Assembly (NCBI GenBank): GCA_902801625.1
Contig: CADCJI010000005.1
Coordinates: forward strand, 124,001 to 188,000
Source: an uncultured Bacteroidia bacterium
GTDB taxonomy: Bacteria; Bacteroidota; Bacteroidia; Bacteroidales; F082
Length of the DNA stretch: 64,000 nt
Direction: 5' to 3'
The translations under genes were made by a program, and so were the position numbers. Positions within the stretch are counted from its first letter, which is position 1. Every line of letters begins with the position of its first letter. Shown piece after piece: positions 33,984 through 42,634 of this stretch. Below the pieces are notes generated by a model. The model was given only the letters and a program-made list of their open reading frames with translations, had not been told where the DNA came from and did not search any database.

Positions 33984-34547
33984 ATGAAATACCTGATAGC
34001 CTGTTTGGGAAATATCGGTGCCGAGTATGACAACACGCGCCACAACATCGGTTTCAAGATTGCTGACCGATTGGCGAAGGACCTAGAGGGTTCTTTCACC
34101 ACGGGTCGTCTTGCCCAGACCGCAGAGATGAAATTCAAGGGTAAGACCCTGCTCGTCATCAAGCCGACGACCTATATGAATTTGAGTGGTAAGGCAGTGA
34201 AATATTGGCTGCAGCAAGAGAAGATTCCGATGGAGAACTTGCTGGTTATCAACGATGATATTGCATTGCCTTTGGGTACACTGCGCCTCCGCAAACAAGG
34301 TGCCGATGGTGGCCACAATGGTCTGACCGACATTATCGAAAAGTTGGGTACCAATGTTTTTTGCCGTCTGCGTTTTGGCTTGGGCGATGACTTCCCGCGC
34401 GGCCGTCAGGTTGATTTCGTGTTAGGCCAATGGAAACCCTCAGAAGAACCCATCGTTGACCAAAAGGTTGATGAGGCCGTGGAAATCATCAAGAGCTTTG
34501 TCACGCAAGGAGTGGATAGGACGATGAATCAATTCAATAAGAAATAA
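33984..34547 (+). CDS. pth: Peptidyl-tRNA hydrolase
   Basis: 187 residues from ATG 33984 (MKYLIACLGNIG). An open frame from 33909 would add 25 residues encoded by the MITE-like element and is rejected. Motifs: GNIGAEYDNTRHNIGF with the catalytic His, KPTTYMNLSGKAV, NDDIALPLG, GGHNGLTDI and RFGLGDD. It frees tRNA from stalled peptidyl-tRNA. Confidence 0.94.
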   Translation: MKYLIACLGNIGAEYDNTRHNIGFKIADRLAKDLEGSFTTGRLAQTAEMKFKGKTLLVIKPTTYMNLSGKAVKYWLQQEKIPMENLLVINDDIALPLGTLRLRKQGADGGHNGLTDIIEKLGTNVFCRLRFGLGDDFPRGRQVDFVLGQWKPSEEPIVDQKVDEAVEIIKSFVTQGVDRTMNQFNKK

Positions 34548-34597
34548 TTATTGGTTGCTTTTTTTGTATAGAAGTGGCGTGTAATTGAAAAAGTGTG

Positions 34598-34605
34598 TAT
34601 TTTTG
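34598..34605 (+). promoter_or_regulatory. Promoter of the toxin-antitoxin pair
   Basis: TATTTTTG -7 box, 16 nt before the ATG at 34622; it excludes an upstream in-frame start at 34595. Confidence 0.6.
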
Positions 34606-34621
34606 CCTAAAAAAGTACACC

Positions 34622-34882
34622 ATGTTTGAAACAGCAAATTTACATATTGACAGCCAAACGCTTAACCGAGCTTATCTTTATGCTCAAGCACACAACTTGG
34701 ATTTGTCGGCAGTGATAGAAGCGTTTCTATTGCAGTTTTCGATGGGAAAAACTGAAGATGTTCGCAAGATAATAATTTCCAAGGAGATAATGGAATTGGC
34801 TGGAAGTCTTCCTGTGGATCAAGTTACAGATGATTGGAAAAAGGAAAAAGAAGCCTATCTCACTGAAAAGTATTGCAAATGA
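34622..34882 (+). CDS. Antitoxin of a PIN-domain pair (DUF6364-like)
   Basis: 86 residues from ATG 34622. A short N-terminal strand followed by helices (NLHIDSQTLNRAYLYAQAHNL, DLSAVIEAFLLQF) looks like a ribbon-helix-helix or DUF6364-type antitoxin. Its stop overlaps the toxin start by 4 nt (ATGA), the usual coupling in type II modules. Probably binds the toxin and represses its own promoter. AT-rich, consistent with horizontal gain. Confidence 0.75.
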   Translation: MFETANLHIDSQTLNRAYLYAQAHNLDLSAVIEAFLLQFSMGKTEDVRKIIISKEIMELAGSLPVDQVTDDWKKEKEAYLTEKYCK

Positions 34883-35292
34883 AACTCTTTCTTGATACCA
34901 ATATAGTTCTTGACTTGTTGCAATATCGCGAGCCTTGGGTTCATGATACTCTTGTTTTGTTTCAATTGGCAAAGGAAAAAAGGGTTGAATTGATTGTTAC
35001 AGATTTAACCTTTGTCAATGTGGTGTACATTGCAGGAAAGAATGTTGATAAAAAGAAATTGAACGAAACTCTTGTTGGGTTAAAGAAATTCCTCACAATA
35101 GTTCCTATTGGTGATGCTTGCATTGAGCAAGCCTTATGTGGTGATTATGCTGATTTTGAGGATGCCGTGCAGTGTTTTGCTGCCAAGCGTGAAAAAGTGG
35201 ATTACATCCTTTCACGTGACGAGAAAGGTTTTAACATGTCGGAGATACCAGTGATGAATGTTACAGAGTTTTTGAATGGTTTTGTCCTATAA
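34879..35292 (+). CDS. PIN-domain toxin (VapC-like ribonuclease)
   Basis: 137 residues from ATG 34879. PIN fold with the acidic residues that bind Mg/Mn: FLDTNIVLDLL at the N terminus, a central Glu/Asp region, and GDYADFEDAVQCFAA plus ILSRDEKGF toward the C terminus. VapC-type toxins cut RNA, often tRNA; this target is unknown. Four-nt overlap with the antitoxin gene. Confidence 0.85.
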   Translation: MKLFLDTNIVLDLLQYREPWVHDTLVLFQLAKEKRVELIVTDLTFVNVVYIAGKNVDKKKLNETLVGLKKFLTIVPIGDACIEQALCGDYADFEDAVQCFAAKREKVDYILSRDEKGFNMSEIPVMNVTEFLNGFVL

Positions 35293-35307
35293 TACCTCGT
35301 TCTAACA

Positions 35308-36489
35308 TTATTCTTCTCTATTCTCCTCTGCCTCCCTCGCCTTCTTATCTTTCAACGATCCTTCAAAAATATCGAACCTCACAAATCGGCACTCTAGTGG
35401 ACCGTTCCATACGGGTATCTTGGCCGTGGGCTTCAGTCCGACATGGCGCAAAGCCACGGCATCGTCGGTGATGAGCCAGCATTGGAAGCCTTGGAAGTTG
35501 TGCTTTAGCGTGTGGCCGATTTCCTCATAGAGTTGGTCGATGTTGTCTTCTTCCAAGCGGTCGCCGTAGGGTGGGTTGATGACCAAAATGCCGCCGCCTT
35601 CTGGTGGGGTGAGGTCGTGCATGTCTTTCTTCATCAGCTGGATGTCGTGCTGCAAGTGGGCATAGTTGAGGTTGCCTTCAGCGATGGCGACGGCCTTGGG
35701 CGAGCGGTCGGAGGCCCAAATTTCATATTCGAAATCACAGATTTTATCATCTGCCTCTTGGCGGATGCGCTGCCACAGCTCAGCATCATAGTCGTCCCAT
35801 TTCATGAAGCCCCACTGCTTGCGGTAATACCCTGGTGGAATCTTCATGGCATACATGGCCGCTTCGATGGGCAAGGTGCCTGAGCCGCACATGCAGTCGA
35901 GGAAGTTACAGTCAGCCTTCCACCCCGTGAGCTGGATGAGACCTGCAGCCAACACCTCATTCATTGGGGCTTTGTCAACCTGCTTACGATAGCCGCGATG
36001 GTGCAACGATTCGCCTGAGCTGTCGAAGAGGATGGTCACCTTGTCCTCGCGGATGTGTAGGCTGATGCGCAGGTCGGGGTTCAAAGTGTTGATACTGGGT
36101 CTAATACCATACACATCACGAAACAGGTCGACGATGGCGTCTTTTACCGTCAAGGCTGCATATTGCGAATGAGTGAAAAAACGCCCGCTCGTGACGGCAT
36201 CGACGCAGAAGGTCTGGTCGGTGCGGAGCAGTTCACACCAGTTGATTTCCTTCACTTTCTTATAAAGTTCATCGGGATTCTTGGCGAAGAAGTTCTTGAA
36301 TGGCTTCAGCACTTTGAGGGCGGTGCGCACCTCATAATTAATACGGTACATCAGCTCTTTGTTGCCTTCGCAAATGACGGCGCGGTGCATCAGTCGCACA
36401 TTCTTCGCCCCAAGGGCCTTGATTTCCTGAGCCAGCACTTCCTCAAGTCCGGCTGCAGTCTTGGTGATGAGTTGGTAGTTGTCTTCCAT
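35308..36489 (-). CDS. THUMP-domain rRNA methyltransferase (RlmL type)
   Basis: 393 residues from ATG 36489; the promoter position at 36507-36514 disfavours the start 9 nt further up. N-terminal ferredoxin-like/THUMP region (about 1-160), then a class I SAM methyltransferase with CMCGSGTLPIEAA (motif I) and VINPPYGDRLEE (motif IV, NPPY for N-methylation). It resembles the RlmL half of RlmKL, which makes m2G in 23S rRNA; the RlmK half is absent. Confidence 0.88.
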   Translation of the reverse strand: MEDNYQLITKTAAGLEEVLAQEIKALGAKNVRLMHRAVICEGNKELMYRINYEVRTALKVLKPFKNFFAKNPDELYKKVKEINWCELLRTDQTFCVDAVTSGRFFTHSQYAALTVKDAIVDLFRDVYGIRPSINTLNPDLRISLHIREDKVTILFDSSGESLHHRGYRKQVDKAPMNEVLAAGLIQLTGWKADCNFLDCMCGSGTLPIEAAMYAMKIPPGYYRKQWGFMKWDDYDAELWQRIRQEADDKICDFEYEIWASDRSPKAVAIAEGNLNYAHLQHDIQLMKKDMHDLTPPEGGGILVINPPYGDRLEEDNIDQLYEEIGHTLKHNFQGFQCWLITDDAVALRHVGLKPTAKIPVWNGPLECRFVRFDIFEGSLKDKKAREAEENREE

Positions 36490-36506
36490 CGGGTTCAATT
36501 TTTTTG

Positions 36507-36514
36507 CAAAATTA
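36507..36514 (-). promoter_or_regulatory. Promoter of the RlmL-type gene
   Basis: Complement reads TAATTTTG, 18 nt upstream of the start at 36489. Confidence 0.55.
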
Positions 36515-36523
36515 GGAATAATA

Positions 36524-36552
36524 TTGAATCTTTGAATCTTGAATCTTTGAAT
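36524..36552. repeat. TTGAATCT tandem repeat
   Basis: Four copies of a TTGAATCT(T) unit between divergent RlmL-type and gltX genes; same unit as 27375-27440. Confidence 0.75.
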
Positions 36553-36556
36553 TGAT

Positions 36557-36564
36557 TATTTTTG
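36557..36564 (+). promoter_or_regulatory. Promoter of gltX
   Basis: TATTTTTG -7 box, 23 nt before the ATG at 36587. Confidence 0.6.
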
Positions 36565-36586
36565 CACCCTCAATTTGAAATCCAAT

Positions 36587-38104
36587 ATGAAAGAAGTCAG
36601 AGTAAGATTTGCCCCCAGCCCGACGGGTCCCTTGCACATCGGGGGTGTGCGCACAGCATTATATAACTATTTGTTCGCCAAAAAGAATGGCGGCAAGATG
36701 ATCCTCCGTATCGAGGACACCGACCAAACCCGCTTTGTGCCAGGTGCCGAGCAATATATCGTGGAGTCCTTGGACTGGTGCGGCATCAAGTTCGATGAGA
36801 GCGACTATGTGGGCGGCGAGTTCGGTCCCTACAAGCAGAGCAACCGCAAACACCTTTATAAACAATACAGCGACGAGTTGCTGGAAAAAGGCTGTGCCTA
36901 CATCGCCTTCGACACTGCCGAGGAGTTGGACAAATACCGCAAGGAAGCCGAAGCCAACAAACAGACCTTCATCTACAATTGCCAAAGCCGCAAGCACTTG
37001 CGCAACAGCTTGACGATGAGCAAGGAAGAAGTCGACAAACTGATTGCTGATGGTACACCTTACACCGTGCGTTTCATGATTCCTGAAGACCGCGAAATCG
37101 TGATGCACGACCTCATTCGTGGCGAGGTGCATGTGCAGACCAATACCTTGGACGACAAGGTCTTGTTCAAGAGCGACGGCATGCCGACCTACCACCTGGC
37201 CAACATCGTCGATGACCACCTGATGCAAATCAGCCATGTTATTCGTGGTGAGGAATGGCTGCCTTCGATGCCGCTCCATGTCATGCTTTATGAGGCTTTC
37301 GGTTGGGAAGCTCCACAGTTCGCCCACCTGCCCCTGTTGCTTAAACCCGATGGCAACGGCAAGCTCAGCAAGCGCGACGGCGACCGCCTTGGTTTCCCTG
37401 TCTTCCCGATGTATTGGGTCGATCCGAAGACTGGCGACACAGCCATGGGTTACAAGCAGTCGGGCTATTATCCAGAGGCCTTCATCAACATGCTGGCTTT
37501 GTTGGGTTGGAATCCTGGCACGGAGCAAGAGATTTTCACCATGGAAGAGCTCATCCAGGCCTTCTCGCTGGAGCGTTGCAGCAAGAGCGGCGCCAAGTTC
37601 AATGTGGAGAAGACCAAGTGGTTCAACCACGAGTGGCTCATGCGCAAATCGAACGAGGAAGTCGGCAAGGACTATCAAGCTTGGCTGAAAGAGGAAAAGA
37701 ACCTCGATGTGCCGCTCGATTTCGCTGTGAAAGTCGCTGGTTTGGTGAAAGATAGAGTCAACTTCGTGAAGGAGATTTGGGACCAAAGCTTCTTCTTCTT
37801 CGAGGCTCCTACCGAATATGACCCTGTAACGGTGAAGAAACGCTGGAAGGAAAACTCGGCCGAGACCATGCTCAAGGTGAAGGAAGTCATCAAGGGCATC
37901 GAACCCTTTACTTTGGCCAACATTGACGAGACCTTGAACAATTGGATTACCTCCAATGAGTTGAATATGGGTTTGGTAATGAATGGCTTGCGTCTGATGG
38001 TGGTGGGTGCCGGCAAGGGCCCGCACATCGGCGAAATCCTCGAGCTTTTGGGCAAGGAAGAGACCTTGAAGCGTATTGACGCAGGCGTTAAGGTTTTAGG
38101 TTAG
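36587..38104 (+). CDS. gltX: Glutamyl-tRNA synthetase
   Basis: 505 residues from ATG 36587 ([15 protein letters not shown]); an in-frame TTG 12 nt upstream is less likely. Class I signature [11 protein letters not shown] near 9-19, [11 protein letters not shown], and the KMSKS-type loop as [12 protein letters not shown]. The C-terminal helical domain binds the anticodon. Charges tRNA-Glu. Since glnS is also present, this GluRS is expected to be discriminating. Single transcription unit. Confidence 0.96.
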   Translation: MKEVRVRFAPSPTGPLHIGGVRTALYNYLFAKKNGGKMILRIEDTDQTRFVPGAEQYIVESLDWCGIKFDESDYVGGEFGPYKQSNRKHLYKQYSDELLEKGCAYIAFDTAEELDKYRKEAEANKQTFIYNCQSRKHLRNSLTMSKEEVDKLIADGTPYTVRFMIPEDREIVMHDLIRGEVHVQTNTLDDKVLFKSDGMPTYHLANIVDDHLMQISHVIRGEEWLPSMPLHVMLYEAFGWEAPQFAHLPLLLKPDGNGKLSKRDGDRLGFPVFPMYWVDPKTGDTAMGYKQSGYYPEAFINMLALLGWNPGTEQEIFTMEELIQAFSLERCSKSGAKFNVEKTKWFNHEWLMRKSNEEVGKDYQAWLKEEKNLDVPLDFAVKVAGLVKDRVNFVKEIWDQSFFFFEAPTEYDPVTVKKRWKENSAETMLKVKEVIKGIEPFTLANIDETLNNWITSNELNMGLVMNGLRLMVVGAGKGPHIGEILELLGKEETLKRIDAGVKVLG

Positions 38105-38127
38105 AAGAAATTGAAGACTAGTGAAAA

Positions 38128-38171
38128 TGACTATGACTGGTTTACATCTTGTGTAAAGCGGTCATAGTCAT
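38128..38171. repeat. ATGACTATGAC hairpin (tcatagtcat family)
   Basis: ATGACTATGAC (38128-38138) pairs with GTCATAGTCAT (38161-38171), with an inner TTTAC/GTAAA stem, between gltX and the AsmA-like gene. Confidence 0.8.
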
Positions 38172-38194
38172 AGTCACGAGTCATAGTAAAACAG

Positions 38195-40450
38195 ATGAAA
38201 AAAGCGGTCAAAATATCACTCATCGTTCTCGGCTGCATACTTGCTTTGCTACTGGCAGCGGTACTTTTAGTGTCGCCTATCGCGAAATGGTACATCGAGA
38301 AGCACGACAAGGAACTGATTGGCCGTGAGTTGACCATCGGGAAACTATGGGTCAATGTGGTGTCGGGAACGGTGAAAATCAATGATTTGATGCTGTATGA
38401 AGACGATGCCAAGACTTCTTTCGTGAGTTTCGACCACTTCGATACCCGAATCAAGGTATGGGACTTGCTGGACAACCGTCTTTGGGTGAAACATGCCCTG
38501 CTCTCGGGACTGAAGGTCAACATTGAGCAAGACCGTACTTGGTTCAACTTCGACAGCATGGTGCAGCATTTCGCTTCCGATGAACCGAAGGAAAAGAAAG
38601 AATCTTCCAATTTTGGCTTGATTTTCAACGATGTAACCATCGAAAAGAGCTATCTTCGCTATACCGATTTGGATATCGGGAGCGAGTTCAACCTTCGCGA
38701 TATTGCCATCCATGTGCCTTTTGTCGATTTGTCGGACATGAAGACCAATGTTGGCCTCGACCTTTGTCTTGCCGACAGTGCCACATTGCATACCGATTTG
38801 CACCTGTCGCAGAACGCAGAAGAGTATTTTATCAACCTAAAAGTGAACGATTTAGGCATTGATATCATCGAGTCTTATCTGCAACAAACCTTGGCGGTTG
38901 ACTCCTTGCAAGGTCTGCTTTCCCTTGACCTTTCCGCTGAGGGGCGCACGGAGCATATTCTCGATTTCGACATGAAAGGTGATATTGTCATCAACGACCT
39001 TTCATTATGCGACAGTGGCGGCTATAAATTGGGTCACATTGATTCCATTTGGACGGATATTGGGCGGTTCAATCTGAATCAAAATGTATTGACTTTGAAT
39101 AGATTGCGTCTATCTGGTCTTGAAACTGCCTATATTGTCAATGCCGACAGCACCACCAACTTCGACCTTTTTCTCGGCCATGTGCATCATCACGACACCA
39201 CGGTCTACGAAAGGATCATCGACACAGTAGCCTCGGCCATCGAAGAGGTGCAAGAACGCAGAACCCTTTCCATCGGCATCAATGAGCTCCAACTTGACAA
39301 GATTAATCTTGAGTATCAAGACTATACCTTGCCCAATCCTTTCATTTATGAAATCTCCGACATTCGTATCACTTCCAGAGGTTTTACCTTGACGGGCAAC
39401 AATGCTGTCCACCTGGATGCCTTGCTGAACAAGGAGGGTCGACTTAATGTGCAATGGCAAGGGGATGTCCATGGCTTGGAGAACCACGACCTCACTCTGA
39501 TGCTGAGCAATGTGAAAGTCTCCGATTTCTCGCCTTATGTCCAACAGATGTTCGGTTATCCGCTGGAAAGTGGCACCCTTTCATTCCGTAGCCAGAACAA
39601 GATTGTTGATGGTAACCTAGAGGGTATCAACAAGTTGCAGTTGGCAGCGCCAGCAGTGGGCGACAAGATGAAGAATGTCGAACCACAATACCCCAAGATT
39701 CCGCTGAAGCTCGGTCTTTATCTGCTCACCGACAAGAACCATAATGTGAGCATCGACCTGCCCATTTCAGGCAACCTCAACGACCCTCAATTCTCTTACC
39801 GCAAAGCTTTACTGAAGGTATTCGGTAATTTGTTGGTCAAGGTGGTGACTTCACCGTTCCGATTGTTTTCGGACGATGACGACATCCAATATGTTCCTTT
39901 CGACTTGCTTCACCCTGATTTCACTGCCGAGGAATATACGATGCTTGACAATGTGGCCTCCACCTTGAGCCTTCAGCCCAATTTGTCCGTCATCTTTGAG
40001 CAGCGAGTGAATTATGAGGAGACCCTTCAGCGTCTGTGTAACATGCAGTTGCAGCGCGATTATTATCTCTCGCAACATCCCGAAATCGACTCCACGGGCA
40101 TCGATTTCCTTACCAATGAAGCCATTCAATCCATCAAGTTGAGCGACAAAGGCTTATGTAGTTTTGCTGCGCAGTTCTCAGGGAAGGAAAAGCTATCATC
40201 AAAGCGAGATGTCGAAATGGTGGCACACATCGTTTATCAAGCAAAATCAAAGGTCATTTTGTCGAGGCTGATGGATAGAAGGAACGCTTTGCTTTCCAAT
40301 TATCTGCTGAATATTAAAGGATTGTCAAGCAATCAGGTTTCCGTGACCAAAATGGATGAAGCTTCGCTGGAAGCCTACAACAAGACCTCAAGATATGAGT
40401 TGCAGGTGGTCACCCAAGAGGAAATGGAATTCGAATTAATAGACCACTAA
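38195..40450 (+). CDS. AsmA-like / DUF748 envelope protein
   Basis: 751 residues. N-terminal membrane helix (about 7-29), then a long beta-rich periplasmic body with repeats of the AsmA/TamB/DUF748 type (ELTIGKLWVNVVSGTVKINDLMLYED, SYLRYTDLDIG.EFNLRDIAIHV) and a C-terminal helical part. Large AsmA-like proteins form periplasm-spanning lipid conduits; that role here is inferred. Its last 15 nt overlap the convergent M28 gene. Confidence 0.8.
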   Translation: MKKAVKISLIVLGCILALLLAAVLLVSPIAKWYIEKHDKELIGRELTIGKLWVNVVSGTVKINDLMLYEDDAKTSFVSFDHFDTRIKVWDLLDNRLWVKHALLSGLKVNIEQDRTWFNFDSMVQHFASDEPKEKKESSNFGLIFNDVTIEKSYLRYTDLDIGSEFNLRDIAIHVPFVDLSDMKTNVGLDLCLADSATLHTDLHLSQNAEEYFINLKVNDLGIDIIESYLQQTLAVDSLQGLLSLDLSAEGRTEHILDFDMKGDIVINDLSLCDSGGYKLGHIDSIWTDIGRFNLNQNVLTLNRLRLSGLETAYIVNADSTTNFDLFLGHVHHHDTTVYERIIDTVASAIEEVQERRTLSIGINELQLDKINLEYQDYTLPNPFIYEISDIRITSRGFTLTGNNAVHLDALLNKEGRLNVQWQGDVHGLENHDLTLMLSNVKVSDFSPYVQQMFGYPLESGTLSFRSQNKIVDGNLEGINKLQLAAPAVGDKMKNVEPQYPKIPLKLGLYLLTDKNHNVSIDLPISGNLNDPQFSYRKALLKVFGNLLVKVVTSPFRLFSDDDDIQYVPFDLLHPDFTAEEYTMLDNVASTLSLQPNLSVIFEQRVNYEETLQRLCNMQLQRDYYLSQHPEIDSTGIDFLTNEAIQSIKLSDKGLCSFAAQFSGKEKLSSKRDVEMVAHIVYQAKSKVILSRLMDRRNALLSNYLLNIKGLSSNQVSVTKMDEASLEAYNKTSRYELQVVTQEEMEFELIDH

Positions 40451-41656
40451 TTGTTTGGCAACCAATCCTTTTTCAGTCCTAATTTTGACAACATAAACTC
40501 CTGATGCCAAATCACTTGTGTTGAGCGTGCATTTGCTTGTGCCATTCAGTGCCATCGTTTCGATTTGCTGTCCCAGGAGATTGTGGATGCTGACATTCAG
40601 CATGTTGTTGTCAGCGAGGATCGTGACCGACTCATGGGCTGGATTGGGGTACATCGCCACGTTGACAGATTCGGTTTCCGGGACGCCATCGTTATTGATG
40701 CCTGCCAAAGTGGCCACTAAGCCCAGATTGAGTTCGGTGAAGCGTTTGGATTGCTCCAAATTATTGACACTCAATCCTAAGACATCGTTGCGCGAGTGGA
40801 TAAATGGGGAACTGGCATGTACATCTTCGAAAGGATGCACGGCAGGGTAGCCGTTGCGGTTGAACGACGAGTAGTCGCTATCGCCCCATGCCAGCCATTG
40901 CTGACAGATGGGCATCTCGGGGAAGTAGACATGGCTGAAGTTGTATACGAAATCAGCAATGAGTGAATCCTGTGTGGTGTACATCAGATGGACATGGATG
41001 TCGGAGCCTTCCTCAAGGTAGCCCGTCATGTCGAGGTTGAAGTAGCCCACGATGTCCATGTTTTGTGCGGCACAATCTTCTGCGTAGGCTTCGCTGCCCA
41101 CAAGGCCAAGCTCTTCGGCACACCAGTTGGCATAGATGATGGTACGGTCGAAGGTGTGATGGCTTAATAATCTGGCAGTTTCAAGGATACCAGCCACGCC
41201 CGAGGCATTGTCGTCAGCACCAGGCGAGCGGATCGTGTCAGGGTCGTAGCCGTCCCAAGCGTAGGAATCGTAATGGGCGCCGCAAATCACGAATTCTTCC
41301 GGCGTTCTTGTGCCCCATTGCACGGCAAGGATATTGTCGCCCGTTTCGGTGATGCTTAGGTCATGGAGTTTGAAGTCATGCTTGATGACCGTGTCGACAG
41401 GCAAGGTCTGGTAATGCTCATACAGCCAATCCTGTACATCATAAATATTGCGGCTATCGTAACGGCGTGTGTGATAGGAACATAGGTGTTCAATATTTGC
41501 CTTGATGCTGTCGATGGAGACGGAATCCATAAGCCCACGAATCTCTGGATTTTCTGCCGTAACGACAGGGTAAGTGTGCTCAAACAGATGCGGTGCCTGC
41601 GCCGAAGCTCCAAAGCCTCCCACCAAAAGTAATGTTATAAATATCAGTTTCTTCAT
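40436..41656 (-). CDS. Secreted M28 zinc peptidase with T9SS sorting domain
   Basis: 406 residues. Signal peptide MKKLIFITLLLVGGFGASAQ. M28 catalytic domain (about 80-310): first His in CGAHYDSYAWDG, bridging Asp in SPGADDNASGVAG, Glu pair in WCAEELGLVGS, then NLDMTGY and a late His (AVHPFEDVH). Members are aminopeptidases or related. The C terminus (about 332-406, YPNPAHESVTI...LASGVYVVKI...KQLVVY) is a type A T9SS sorting domain, so the enzyme is exported by T9SS. Confidence 0.9.
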   Translation of the reverse strand: MKKLIFITLLLVGGFGASAQAPHLFEHTYPVVTAENPEIRGLMDSVSIDSIKANIEHLCSYHTRRYDSRNIYDVQDWLYEHYQTLPVDTVIKHDFKLHDLSITETGDNILAVQWGTRTPEEFVICGAHYDSYAWDGYDPDTIRSPGADDNASGVAGILETARLLSHHTFDRTIIYANWCAEELGLVGSEAYAEDCAAQNMDIVGYFNLDMTGYLEEGSDIHVHLMYTTQDSLIADFVYNFSHVYFPEMPICQQWLAWGDSDYSSFNRNGYPAVHPFEDVHASSPFIHSRNDVLGLSVNNLEQSKRFTELNLGLVATLAGINNDGVPETESVNVAMYPNPAHESVTILADNNMLNVSIHNLLGQQIETMALNGTSKCTLNTSDLASGVYVVKIRTEKGLVAKQLVVY

Positions 41657-41729
41657 ATGACTCTAAACTTTATACTTTCAACTTTCAACTCTCAACTGAC
41701 TCTAAACTCTAAACCCTAAACTCTAAACT
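41657..41729. repeat. ACTCTAAACTCTCAA heptamer tandem, copy 1
   Basis: About ten degenerate 7-nt units (ACTCTAA, ACTTTCA, ACTCTCA) between the M28 gene start and the tsaB stop. The same unit occurs at 57124-57180, 59225-59292, 60359-60421 and 61872-61893. Confidence 0.8.
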
Positions 41730-42421
41730 AATCCCTTGACATGCGGTTTTCCCGCAATAAAATCCTTCAAATAAAACGGCTCGAAATAAGCCACATCGAC
41801 AAACTGTTGCTTTTGCAAGGCGTGTTCCGCCAAAGTGCGCATATAGGCCGCAGATGGTTTAAAGCCATCGATGATATTGATATTCGGTTGGTTTTCAAAG
41901 AGTTTACTTAACTTAGGAGCGCCGTCACCGAAAAGCCACAAACGATGTTCTTTACCGAGTTCGTCGAAGGTATGCTCATCAATAACCATGGCGGCCGTAT
42001 CATTGATTCTCTGTAAGTTGGCATCGAAGACCGTGGCATACACCTCCATACGCCGGGCATCAATCATGGGAATGAGCAGGTCGTTGGGCTCAATTTGGCA
42101 GCCCAGTTTCTCTTTCATGCCATGCGCCATGGCTTCAAGTGTGTCGATGGCCATCAGTGGGAGGTCGGCGGCATAACAAATGCCTTTGGCCGTACTTACA
42201 CCGATACGCAAGCCCGTGTAGGAGCCCGGACCTTGGCTCACGGCCACTGCATCCAACTTGGAATAATCGATATTTGCTTCCTCCATCACCGCTTTGATGA
42301 AGTTGGTAATCTTTTCAGAATGAGCGTTTTGTCCTTCAGTTTCACGCATGGCCAAAGTGCAACAGGCCGAGTTGAGTGCGACCGAACAAACAGGCGTCGC
42401 TGTTTCCATACACAATATCAT
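41723..42421 (-). CDS. tsaB: tRNA t6A synthesis protein TsaB
   Basis: 232 residues. ASKHA-fold paralogue of TsaD: MILCMETATPVCSVAL, then VAVSQGPGSYTGLRIGVSTAKG. It lacks the metal-binding His pair of TsaD, as expected. With TsaD and TsaE it helps transfer threonylcarbamoyl to A37 of tRNA. Promoter on the complement at 42443-42450. Confidence 0.93.
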   Translation of the reverse strand: MILCMETATPVCSVALNSACCTLAMRETEGQNAHSEKITNFIKAVMEEANIDYSKLDAVAVSQGPGSYTGLRIGVSTAKGICYAADLPLMAIDTLEAMAHGMKEKLGCQIEPNDLLIPMIDARRMEVYATVFDANLQRINDTAAMVIDEHTFDELGKEHRLWLFGDGAPKLSKLFENQPNINIIDGFKPSAAYMRTLAEHALQKQQFVDVAYFEPFYLKDFIAGKPHVKGLV

Positions 42422-42442
42422 AGTTTCCGCTTTTTATGAGGG

Positions 42443-42450
42443 CAAAATTA
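42443..42450 (-). promoter_or_regulatory. Promoter of tsaB
   Basis: Complement reads TAATTTTG, 22 nt upstream of the start at 42421. Confidence 0.6.
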
Positions 42451-42533
42451 GTGTTTTTTAGGACTAAAAGAACCGTCCTTGTTGCCTTTTATTAATATTT
42501 AAATAAAATTAGTTGTAAAACTGCAAAAATTCT

Positions 42534-42541
42534 TATCTTTG
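42534..42541 (+). promoter_or_regulatory. Promoter of the DNA methyltransferase
   Basis: TATCTTTG -7 box about 94 nt before the chosen ATG at 42635. The leader holds no clear structure. Confidence 0.5.
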
Positions 42542-42634
42542 CAAGATTAATGTGCCATTTTAGGCATTTGTGTATATGGTTGAAATAGAGTTCGTTAAGT
42601 AATCTTGATGGGACTTAGGAGGCGGAGCTGTATC

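Noticed and set aside
36659-38026. 455-codon open frame on the minus strand
   Set aside because: It lies wholly antisense to gltX and its translation has no recognisable motif; such long shadows are common opposite GC-rich conserved genes.
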